From Alphaproteobacteria bacterium (GTDB lineage: Bacteria; Pseudomonadota; Alphaproteobacteria; BOG-932; Roseiterribacteraceae), in assembly GCA_903970575.1 (NCBI GenBank), contig CAJCJC010000039.1, positions 1-6,151 of the forward strand: a stretch of 6,151 nt of DNA, read 5' to 3'. The notes under the pieces were generated by a model, which made no database searches, had not been told where the DNA came from, and worked only from the letters and a program-made list of their open reading frames with translations. Shown here one piece after another: positions 1-4,822 of the stretch (its first letter is position 1; each line of letters begins with the position of its first letter). The position numbers were made by a program, and so were the translations under genes.

Positions 1-1265
1 TGATAGCGGAGCGACAGACCCGAATCCGTAATAGCCTGGGCGCCGCCGGTGCATTCGGTGACGTCTTGCCCGGTCATCTCGAAATGGACGCCGCCCGGAT
101 GAGTACCCTCCGCCGCATGGGCGGCGAAGAATCCCCGCACCTCCGCCAGGATGCGATCGAACGGCCGCGTCTTGTACCCGGTCGCGGATTTGATCGTGTT
201 GCCATGCATCGGGTCCGACACCCAGCCGACCATACGCCCCTCGCGCTTTACGGCGCGCAGCAGCGGCGGCAGCTTGTCCTCGATCTTGTCCGCGCCCATG
301 CGGCTGATCAACGTCAGGCGACCGGGCTCGTTGGCGGGATTCAAAACGTCGATCAGGCGCAGCAGATCGTCCGGCGCGAGGCTGGGGCCGCATTTGAGGC
401 CGATAGGATTTTTGATGCCGCGCATGAATTCCACATGGGCGCCATCGATCTTGCGGGTGCGGTCGCCGATCCAGACGAAATGGGCGGATACGTTGTACCA
501 ATCGCCAGAGGTGGAATCGATGCGGGTCAGCGCCTGTTCGAAGGGCAGCAGCAGCGCCTCATGCGCCGTGAACAGATCGGTCTCGCGGATTTGCGGCGTG
601 GTCTCGCCGGTGATGCCGCAGGCCGCCATGAAGGCGAGCGCCCTGTCGATCTCCTGCGCCAGGGCGTCATAACGCTTGCCCTGCGCGCTGGCGGCGACGA
701 ATCCCAGGGTCCAGCGATGGACCTGATGCAAGTCGGCGTAACCGCCTTGCGCGAAGGCGCGCAGCAGGTTCAGCGTGGCCGCGGATTGGTTATAGGCGCG
801 GATCATGCGATCGGGATCGGGCTGACGCTGTTCGGCGTCGAACGGGAGCCCGTTCACCATGTCGCCGCGATAGCTGGGCAGCTCCACGTCGCCCTGGCGC
901 TCGAACGGCTCCGAGCGGGGCTTGGTGAACTGGCCGGCAAGGCGGAGCATCTTCACGACCGGCATGCCGCCGGCGAAGGTGAGCGCGACCGCCATCTGCA
1001 ACAGCACGCGGAAGGTGTCGCGTATAGTGTCGGCCTTGAACTCGGCGAAGCTCTCGGCGCAATCGCCGCCCTGAAGCAGAAAGGCGTTGCCCGTCGCGAC
1101 ATTGCCCAGCAGCGTCTTCAGCCGCCGCGCCTCGCCCGCGAAGACGAGCGGCGGCATGCCGGCGAGCGTCGACTCGGCGCGCGACAAGGCGGCCTTGTCC
1201 GCGTAATCGGGCATCTGCTCGATCGGTTTACTGCGCCACGTATCGGGCGTCCAACGCTCGCCCAT
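1..1265 (-). CDS. aroG: Class II 3-deoxy-7-phosphoheptulonate (DAHP) synthase, 3' end cut by window
   Basis: Condenses phosphoenolpyruvate with erythrose 4-phosphate to DAHP, the committed step of the shikimate pathway, in the cytoplasm. 421 codons are visible. The N-terminus [20 protein letters not shown] is the usual class II opening. [10 protein letters not shown] carries the metal-ligand cysteine (C69), [13 protein letters not shown] ends in the K115-P-R117-S substrate-binding motif, and SDPMHGNT carries H354. [15 protein letters not shown] carries E396. These match Cys87, His369 and Glu411 of the Mycobacterium tuberculosis enzyme. The fourth ligand (Asp441 there) and roughly 25 to 40 C-terminal residues lie beyond the left edge. 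The last visible residues are SGLSLRY, just before the expected HTHCDPRLN. An in-frame TGA sits directly before a possible ATG at 1277, but only the ATG at 1265 has a well-spaced GGAG, so 1265 is preferred. The symbol follows M. tuberculosis usage; other genomes call the gene aroF or aroH. A long open frame on the opposite strand is a GC-bias shadow. Confidence 0.95.
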   Translation of the reverse strand, partial: MGERWTPDTWRSKPIEQMPDYADKAALSRAESTLAGMPPLVFAGEARRLKTLLGNVATGNAFLLQGGDCAESFAEFKADTIRDTFRVLLQMAVALTFAGGMPVVKMLRLAGQFTKPRSEPFERQGDVELPSYRGDMVNGLPFDAEQRQPDPDRMIRAYNQSAATLNLLRAFAQGGYADLHQVHRWTLGFVAASAQGKRYDALAQEIDRALAFMAACGITGETTPQIRETDLFTAHEALLLPFEQALTRIDSTSGDWYNVSAHFVWIGDRTRKIDGAHVEFMRGIKNPIGLKCGPSLAPDDLLRLIDVLNPANEPGRLTLISRMGADKIEDKLPPLLRAVKREGRMVGWVSDPMHGNTIKSATGYKTRPFDRILAEVRGFFAAHAAEGTHPGGVHFEMTGQDVTECTGGAQAITDSGLSLRY

Positions 1266-1271
1266 GTTCGT

Positions 1272-1275
1272 CTCC
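1272..1275 (-). promoter_or_regulatory. Ribosome binding site deciding the aroG start
   Basis: GGAG lies 6 nt before the ATG at 1265. The in-frame ATG at 1277 overlaps this motif and has no purine-rich stretch of its own upstream, so it is unlikely to be the main start. Confidence 0.7.
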
Positions 1276-1293
1276 ATTCAGGGTCAGTCACGT

Positions 1294-1321
1294 AAAATAA
1301 AGGCCGCGAGTATTGCGCCAA
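1294..1321 (-). promoter_or_regulatory. Candidate sigma-70 type promoter for aroG
   Basis: On the minus strand a -35-like TTGGCG (1316-1321) and a -10-like TATTTT (1294-1299) are separated by 16 nt. Each matches the consensus at 4 of 6 positions. Initiation would fall near 1287, giving a leader of about 20 nt that holds the GGAG. I see no terminator between higA and this point, so read-through from higBA is also possible. The prediction is by eye. Confidence 0.4.
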
Positions 1322-1394
1322 TCGGCGGAGCGCGGCAAGGGCGGGACGGAATGGGTGGTATTACAAGAGATACGGGTCGAACCGTGGATGCGGT

Positions 1395-1697
1395 CTACGC
1401 CGCGATCGGATCCATGGGCTGGATCCGCGCTTCGATATCGGCCCCATGGGCATCGAGGACGCTCTCCAAATCATAGCGCGCTTGCAGGTTCATCCAGAAT
1501 TCAGGCGAGGTCCGGAAAAACCGGCCGAGCCTGACGGCGGTATCGGCGCTGACCGACCGGCGCTCATGAACGATTTCCGAAATACGTGTCTGGGGCACGC
1601 CGATCGCCTTGGATAGGGCGTAAGCCGTCAGACGAAGCGGAACAAGGAATTCCTCGCGAAGGACCTCGCCCGGATGGATCGGCGCTATATCGGCCAT
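1395..1697 (-). CDS. higA: HigA-family antitoxin (XRE-type helix-turn-helix)
   Basis: A 100-residue antitoxin that neutralises the HigB mRNA interferase encoded just upstream and normally represses its own operon. IHPGEVLREEFLVPL (about residues 7-21) is the hallmark N-terminal segment of the HigA addiction-module family. The helix-turn-helix runs from about residue 23 to 49 (TAYALSKAIGVPQTRISEIV), and RRSVSADTAVRLGRFF with SPEFWMNLQARYDL (to about residue 77) completes the domain. This length is typical for the family. The last 20 or so residues (DAHGADIEARIQPMDPIAA) are a plausible charged tail. The ATG follows the higB stop by 10 nt, and its AAGGAG overlaps that stop codon, so the two genes are co-transcribed and probably translationally coupled. 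The toxin-first order is the characteristic higBA arrangement. Confidence 0.93.
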   Translation of the reverse strand: MADIAPIHPGEVLREEFLVPLRLTAYALSKAIGVPQTRISEIVHERRSVSADTAVRLGRFFRTSPEFWMNLQARYDLESVLDAHGADIEARIQPMDPIAA

Positions 1698-1703
1698 GGG
1701 TAT

Positions 1704-1709
1704 CTCCTT
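1704..1709 (-). promoter_or_regulatory. Shine-Dalgarno of higA overlapping the higB stop
   Basis: AAGGAG lies 6 nt before the higA ATG and shares bases with the higB TAA (1708-1710). Ribosomes finishing the toxin would terminate on the antitoxin's binding site. This favours coupling and high antitoxin synthesis. Confidence 0.75.
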
Positions 1710-1992
1710 AATGATAATCCGTTATCTCGACGTCGTACGCATTGCCTTCAAGCCAACGAAAGCAGATACGGAATTGATCGTTCACGCGGATGCTGTGCTG
1801 GCCTGATCGATCCTTCTTCAACGCCTCCAGACGATTATTCGGCGGAGACGCCAAGTCCCCCAAGCGGATAGCAGCGTCCAAAAGCACCAGCTTACGTCGC
1901 GCCGCCTTCGCGATATCGGCCCCGATCCGCTTCGTCGGCGTCCGGTTAAATATCGCCTCGGCATGCCGATCGCAAAACGACTTAATGGCCAC
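1708..1992 (-). CDS. higB: HigB-family toxin (RelE/ParE fold mRNA interferase)
   Basis: A 94-residue protein of the HigB family: ribosome-dependent RNases that cleave mRNA during translation and arrest growth when HigA is lost. The core NRLEALKKDRSGQHSIRVNDQFRICFRW (about residues 53-80) and the C-terminal VEITDYH (88-94) are diagnostic, and the length is normal. By comparison with Proteus vulgaris HigB, K59, R75 and the D92-Y93-H94 end correspond to active-site residues. The position of its His54 is glutamate (E56) here, as I recall for many NRLEALKGDR-type HigB proteins. The best start is the GTG at 1992 (MAIKSF), because an in-frame TAG lies just upstream at 1996-1998. No Shine-Dalgarno is evident, so translation may be weak or leaderless. 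The reading frame is intact, so the toxin is probably functional. Confidence 0.92.
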   Translation of the reverse strand: MAIKSFCDRHAEAIFNRTPTKRIGADIAKAARRKLVLLDAAIRLGDLASPPNNRLEALKKDRSGQHSIRVNDQFRICFRWLEGNAYDVEITDYH

Positions 1993-1997
1993 GAGCT

Positions 1998-2039
1998 AAC
2001 ATGATGCGCCGCGTTACTTACGTCAAGCGTTAGTATTTA
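1998..2039 (-). promoter_or_regulatory. Candidate higBA promoter and operator region
   Basis: On the minus strand TTGACG (2021-2026) resembles a -35 element, with CATGTT (1998-2003) as a weak -10 at 17 nt spacing. Transcription would then start at or next to the GTG at 1992. An alternative -10 is TAAATA (2034-2039), which would give a leader of about 30 nt. The region contains GCGTTA twice in the same orientation (2011-2016 and 2027-2032), 16 bp apart, plus TAAC (1997-2000) inverted to GTTA (2013-2016). Such half-sites are plausible HigA operators, but no specific operator consensus was tested. Confidence 0.35.
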
Positions 2040-2130
2040 AAAACACCGCCATGAATTGGACACATAAAGCCTCGGAAATACCTTGAAAACCACATGAACC
2101 GAACATTTTCACAGTCCATCTTCTGAATAC

Positions 2131-2159
2131 GGAACCGGGCGGATTGGCCGACCGGTTCC
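2131..2159 (+). repeat. Perfect 8-bp inverted repeat upstream of the exported-protein gene
   Basis: GGAACCGG (2131-2138) is inverted exactly as CCGGTTCC (2152-2159), with 13 bases between. The right arm ends 7 nt before the AGGAG of the downstream gene. It could be a transcription-factor operator or, if transcribed, a leader hairpin. The left arm also begins with GGAAC, the -35 of EcfG (general stress sigma factor) promoters. A CGGTT follows at 2153-2157, but the spacing is one or two bases longer than the usual GGAAC-N16/17-CGTT. I see no convincing sigma-70 promoter in the AT-rich stretch from about 2030 to 2130. Confidence 0.5.
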
Positions 2160-2166
2160 ATGACCC

Positions 2167-2171
2167 AGGAG
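2167..2171 (+). promoter_or_regulatory. Ribosome binding site deciding the exported-protein start
   Basis: AGGAG lies 6 nt before the ATG at 2178. An in-frame ATG at 2160 precedes this motif and would add MTQEIS to the signal peptide, but it has no binding site of its own, so 2178 is preferred. Confidence 0.75.
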
Positions 2172-2177
2172 ATTTCG

Positions 2178-2492
2178 ATGTCCTTTTTCCGTCCCTTGAT
2201 GGCTGTCGCCGCGCTCGCACTCGCCACGCCGGCTTTCGCCCAGGCGCCCGCCGCAGTCGCGCCGCCCGCCACGGTCGCGCCAGCCGCCAGCCCGGCCGTT
2301 TCCGCCCCTGCCACCGGAACGATGAAGTCCGACAGCACCAGCGCGGCCGTCACCACGCCGGCGGCCTCCGGCGGCGAGAAGACCAAAGTCGCGACGAAGG
2401 TCGCGAAGCATCATAGCGCCAAGGCGGTGAAGACCGTTTCCGCCAAGACCGGAGCCTCAACCGCTGTGAAGTCCGACTCGACCGCGAAGTAA
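2178..2492 (+). CDS. Small exported Ala/Pro/Lys-rich low-complexity protein, function unknown
   Basis: A 104-residue protein with a clear Sec signal peptide: SFFRP, the hydrophobic run LMAVAALALA (7-16), then TPAFA before QAPA, giving cleavage after A21. The mature part has no cysteine and no arginine, about ten lysines and only three acidic residues, so it should be strongly basic and disordered. Residues 22-47 are Ala/Pro/Val-rich. The second half is Lys/Ala/Thr/Ser-rich with a KHH at 77-79. KSDST occurs twice (50-54 and 98-102), encoded by the same 11 bases (2323-2333 and 2467-2477). The composition recalls acid-shock proteins of the Asr type (signal peptide, then Ala/Lys/Thr with KHH), but I see no alignable homology and infer no function. 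Similar short alanine-rich exported proteins are common in sphingomonads. It stands alone: higB is divergent upstream, and a terminator follows directly. The signal peptide, binding site and terminator all support a real gene. Confidence 0.8.
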   Translation: MSFFRPLMAVAALALATPAFAQAPAAVAPPATVAPAASPAVSAPATGTMKSDSTSAAVTTPAASGGEKTKVATKVAKHHSAKAVKTVSAKTGASTAVKSDSTAK

Positions 2493-2510
2493 TCGCACGA
2501 GCGCGCAACG

Positions 2511-2538
2511 AAGGGCTCGGCTTCGGCCGGGCCCTTTT
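2511..2538 (+). terminator. Intrinsic terminator with UUCG tetraloop
   Basis: An 11-bp stem (2511-2521 with 2526-2536, starting AAGGGC and ending GCCCTT, one G-U pair) closes a TTCG loop (2522-2525). A run of four T (2535-2538) follows. It lies 18 nt after the stop of the exported-protein gene and just before the convergent end of gor. On the minus strand the stem is equally stable but lacks a clean T tract, so it mainly serves the plus-strand gene. Confidence 0.88.
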
Positions 2539-2548
2539 GCGCTGACCG

Positions 2549-3913
2549 CTACATGCTGGCCGCCACCGGGGTGCGCATGGTGAGGAATTCCTCGGCGGAG
2601 GTGGGGTGGATGCCGATCGTGTCGTTGAACATCGCCTTGGTCGCGCCGGCGGTGATGGCGACGGCGAAGCCCTGCATCATTTCCGCCGCGTCATCGCCGA
2701 TCATGTGGCAGCCAAGGACGCGGTCGGTGGCGTTGTCGACGATCAGCTTCATGAAGGTCTCCTGATCGCGTTCGGACAGGCGATGCTTCAGCGGGCGGAA
2801 ACTTTCCTTGAATATCTTGACCGAAAGGCCGCGCTCGGCCGCCTGTTCCTCGGAAATGCCCACCGTGGCGATGGGCGGGGACGAGAAGATCGCGGTCGGC
2901 ACGTTCTCCAGGCTGACATGCCGGTCCTTGCCGGCGAACAGGCGTTCGGCCAAGGCCTGCCCCTTGGCGGTGGCGACCGGCGTCAGGTTCAATTGATTGG
3001 TCACGTCGCCGATCGCGAAGATATGGGGAATATTGGTCCGGTCATCCTCGTCGACGATGACGGCGCCCTCGGAATCCATCGCGACGCCGAGTTCCGCAAG
3101 CCCGATGCCATCCGTCATCGGCTTGCGGCCGGTGGCGAACAGCACGCAATCGGCCTCGTAGGTTTGGCCGTTGTTGCAGGTGGCGAGAATGCCGGAGGCG
3201 GTCTTTTCCAGCTTGACGATGACGGTCAGCAGATGGGTCGCGATTCCATGCGTCTTCATCTCATGCAGCAGGCGGACGCCCAGCTCATGATCGAACGCCG
3301 TCAGGATCGCCGTGCCGCGATGCATGAGCGTCACCTCCGCCCCCAGCCCGGCGAAGATGCCGGCGAATTCCACCGCGATATAGCCGCCGCCGGCGATGAG
3401 CACCCGGCGCGGCAGATCGGGCAGATGGAACGCCTCGTTCGAGGTGATCGCGAGTTCGCGGCCCGGAATATCGGGCACGAAAGGCCAGCCGCCGGTGGCG
3501 ATGAGGATCCGATCGGCCGTGAAGCGCTGGCCGTCAGCGATTTCGACGGTATGGGCGTCAACCAGCGTGGCGCGGGAATCGTGGATGGTGACGCCGGCCC
3601 GGTCCATCAGCCGGCGATAGACGCCATTCAGCCGCGAAATCTCGGCATCCTTGTTCCGGATCAGGTCGGGCCAGGAAAAGCGGTTGACCCCGCAATCCCA
3701 GCCGTAACCCTTGGCGTCCTCGAAGCCATGGCCGAAGCCGGCGGAATAGGCCAGCAGCTTTTTCGGGATGCAGCCGACATTGACGCAGGTGCCGCCCATA
3801 TAGCGTTCCTCGGCCACGCCGACGCGCGCGCCATGGGTGGCCGCGATGCGGCTCGCGCGCACGCCGCCGGAGCCGCCGCCGAGGACGTAAAGATCGAAAT
3901 CGTAATCAGTCAT
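2549..3913 (-). CDS. gor: Glutathione-disulfide reductase
   Basis: A 454-residue FAD flavoenzyme that reduces oxidised glutathione with NADPH in the cytoplasm. The N-terminal FAD fold has LGGGSGG (11-17) and the redox disulfide GGTCVNVGCIPKK (C43 and C48). The NAD(P)H domain opens with AGGGYIAVEFAG (174-185), whose Gly-x-Gly-x-x-Ala form is the NADPH type. A second FAD motif is IFAIGDVT (298-305). The interface domain ends with the catalytic pair H436 and E441 in HPTSAEEF. Length and order are standard. NADPH preference in Escherichia coli Gor relies on Arg198 and Arg204. R199 is kept here (LMHRG), but the second position is T205 (RGTAILTAFD), discussed under findings. No Shine-Dalgarno is clear before the ATG at 3913 (the upstream bases are TTAATAA). 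The DUF427 gene ends 50 nt upstream on the same strand, so both are probably one transcript. Confidence 0.96.
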   Translation of the reverse strand: MTDYDFDLYVLGGGSGGVRASRIAATHGARVGVAEERYMGGTCVNVGCIPKKLLAYSAGFGHGFEDAKGYGWDCGVNRFSWPDLIRNKDAEISRLNGVYRRLMDRAGVTIHDSRATLVDAHTVEIADGQRFTADRILIATGGWPFVPDIPGRELAITSNEAFHLPDLPRRVLIAGGGYIAVEFAGIFAGLGAEVTLMHRGTAILTAFDHELGVRLLHEMKTHGIATHLLTVIVKLEKTASGILATCNNGQTYEADCVLFATGRKPMTDGIGLAELGVAMDSEGAVIVDEDDRTNIPHIFAIGDVTNQLNLTPVATAKGQALAERLFAGKDRHVSLENVPTAIFSSPPIATVGISEEQAAERGLSVKIFKESFRPLKHRLSERDQETFMKLIVDNATDRVLGCHMIGDDAAEMMQGFAVAITAGATKAMFNDTIGIHPTSAEEFLTMRTPVAASM

Positions 3914-3935
3914 TTATTAAGGCCGCCGAGGATGA

Positions 3936-3956
3936 TCGATTGGTTGTCGATTGGTT
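3936..3956. repeat. Tandem 10-bp direct repeat with 11-bp period upstream of gor
   Basis: TCGATTGGTT occurs at 3936-3945 and again, identically, at 3947-3956, one base apart, so the copies repeat once per helical turn. They fill much of the 50-nt gap between the DUF427 stop and the gor start. They could be paired binding sites for a regulator or a replication-slippage duplication. Confidence 0.8.
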
Positions 3957-3963
3957 ATTGATC

Positions 3964-4248
3964 CTACCGCTGAACCTCGACGCCGCGCCAGAAGGCGACG
4001 TGGTCCTTGATCTTGGCCGCGGCCTGTTTGGGCTCGCGGTAAATCCACGCGGCGTTGGGGTTGGTTTTGCCGTCCACCGTCAGGGTGAAATACCCGGCCG
4101 TTCCTTTCCAGGGGCAGATGCTGGCGTGGTCGCTGTCGATGAAATATTCGCGATTCAGCGATTCGGGCGGGAAATAGATATTGCCCTCGACCTCCTCGAA
4201 CCGATCGCTTTCGGCGACCACCTTGCCGTTCCAAATTGCTTTCGCCAT
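3964..4248 (-). CDS. DUF427 (NTP_transf_9) domain protein
   Basis: A 94-residue single-domain cytoplasmic protein of the DUF427 family. The diagnostic core is about residues 23-53: NIYFPPESL, the DSDH that precedes the cysteine motif, then CPWKGTAGYF (45-54). It is followed by AAWIYREPK (66-74) and the C-terminal VAFWRGVEV (84-92). The family has no firmly established biochemical activity. Length is normal for the single-domain form. The frame stays open upstream to 4557, but that extension lies antisense inside the DUF2721 gene and lacks family features. The ATG at 4248 has an excellent GGAGG 7 nt before it and begins the conserved MAKAIWNGKV. gor follows on the same strand after 50 nt, so co-expression with glutathione reductase is likely and gives a mild hint of a redox link. 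Confidence 0.92.
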   Translation of the reverse strand: MAKAIWNGKVVAESDRFEEVEGNIYFPPESLNREYFIDSDHASICPWKGTAGYFTLTVDGKTNPNAAWIYREPKQAAAKIKDHVAFWRGVEVQR

Positions 4249-4255
4249 GACAGAA

Positions 4256-4260
4256 CCTCC
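4256..4260 (-). promoter_or_regulatory. Ribosome binding site deciding the DUF427 start
   Basis: GGAGG lies 7 nt before the ATG at 4248, the strongest Shine-Dalgarno in the window. It rules out the longer upstream reading frame as the true N-terminus. Confidence 0.8.
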
Positions 4261-4276
4261 GGATGCCTGTGATGGG

Positions 4277-4289
4277 TAGTATATTGTAT
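4277..4289. promoter_or_regulatory. Candidate divergent -10 core between DUF427 and DUF2721 genes
   Basis: In the 97-bp divergent gap the only AT-rich island carries TACAAT on the minus strand (4283-4288) and TATATT on the plus strand (4280-4285), each 5 of 6 to the -10 consensus. The minus promoter would give a leader of roughly 28 nt containing the GGAGG, and the plus promoter one of roughly 54 nt. Neither has a good -35 at normal spacing, so both calls are tentative. The two -10 elements overlap, so the promoters would compete. Confidence 0.35.
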
Positions 4290-4345
4290 GGTCACGCCGC
4301 ATAAGCCACTGCATCGCGCGCGTGGCGTTAAAAGGCAGAAAGCAT

Positions 4346-4822
4346 ATGGCGCAAACGCCGCTCGAACTCCTGACCGCCATAGCAGCGCCGGCGCTGATCA
4401 CCAACGCATCGTCGGTGCTGGTGCTGTCCACCTCCAACCGTTTCGCCCGCGCGGTCGATAGGACAAGGGCGATCGCGGCCAAGCTGGGCGGCAATACGGC
4501 CGAAGAGAGGGCGGCGCTGCGCCCGGAACTGGCGATCGCGCATCGTCGAACGCGCACGCTGGTGCGGGCGCTGACCAGTTTTTATATCGCGGTCGGCGCC
4601 TTTGCCTTCGGCAGCTTCGCGGGGCTGATCGGCTCGGGCGTCGAGACCCTGGGATGGGGCGGCAGCGGGCCTTACTTCACCGCCGTCGCACTCGGCGTGG
4701 TGACTGTCGGCACGCTCGCCATCGCGACCGGCGCGGTTCTGCTGGTGCTGGAAACGAGGCTGGCGCTCAGGGGCTTGATGATCGAAGCCGCCGCGCACGA
4801 GGCCGAGCGCCGGCTGTCCTAA
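4346..4822 (+). CDS. DUF2721 family membrane protein
   Basis: A 158-residue inner-membrane protein. The opening TPLELLTAIAAPALITNASSVLVLSTSNRFARAVDRTR is characteristic of the DUF2721 family: an N-terminal membrane helix (about residues 8-28), then the NR-x-x-R-x-x-DR signature (31-39). A charged, probably cytoplasmic segment (about 40-76) follows, rich in Ala, Glu and Arg. Two further membrane helices lie at about 78-97 (FYIAVGAFAFGSFAGLIGSG) and 112-135 (TAVALGVVTVGTLAIATGAV), with a charged C-terminal tail. The function of the family is unknown. The ATG at 4346 is preferred because homologues begin close to the first helix. A GTG at 4322 would add only eight residues. The ribosome site is weak (AAAGG at 4331-4335, about 10 nt away). 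Its TAA overlaps the stop of the convergent esterase gene. Confidence 0.85.
   Translation: MAQTPLELLTAIAAPALITNASSVLVLSTSNRFARAVDRTRAIAAKLGGNTAEERAALRPELAIAHRRTRTLVRALTSFYIAVGAFAFGSFAGLIGSGVETLGWGGSGPYFTAVALGVVTVGTLAIATGAVLLVLETRLALRGLMIEAAAHEAERRLS

Noticed and set aside
66..1295. A 409-codon open frame on the plus strand opposite aroG
   Set aside because: It is Arg/His/Gly/Ala/Gln-rich with no recognisable domain, and it lies wholly antisense to a well-conserved DAHP synthase. It is the usual GC-bias shadow.
1266..1394. Possible small gene or RNA between higA and aroG
   Set aside because: Only 129 bases, with no convincing reading frame, hairpin or terminator. A candidate aroG promoter and ribosome site are all I can support.
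2030..2414. Two minus-strand frames opposite the exported-protein gene (118 and 101 codons)
   Set aside because: Both are antisense reflections of the Ala/Pro/Lys codons. The plus strand has a signal peptide, ribosome site and terminator; the minus frames have none.
1395..2500. Mobile element carrying higBA and the exported-protein gene
   Set aside because: No transposase, integrase, terminal inverted repeats, target duplications or tRNA-derived attachment site are visible. Lower GC in the spacer alone is insufficient.
2606..3961. A 451-codon open frame on the plus strand opposite gor
   Set aside because: The translation is a low-complexity Gly/Asp/Arg/His mixture with no motif, while the minus strand encodes a complete glutathione reductase.
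4249..4557. N-terminal extension of the DUF427 frame by 103 codons
   Set aside because: The extension is antisense to the DUF2721 coding sequence, adds no family sequence, and bypasses the strong GGAGG before the ATG at 4248.
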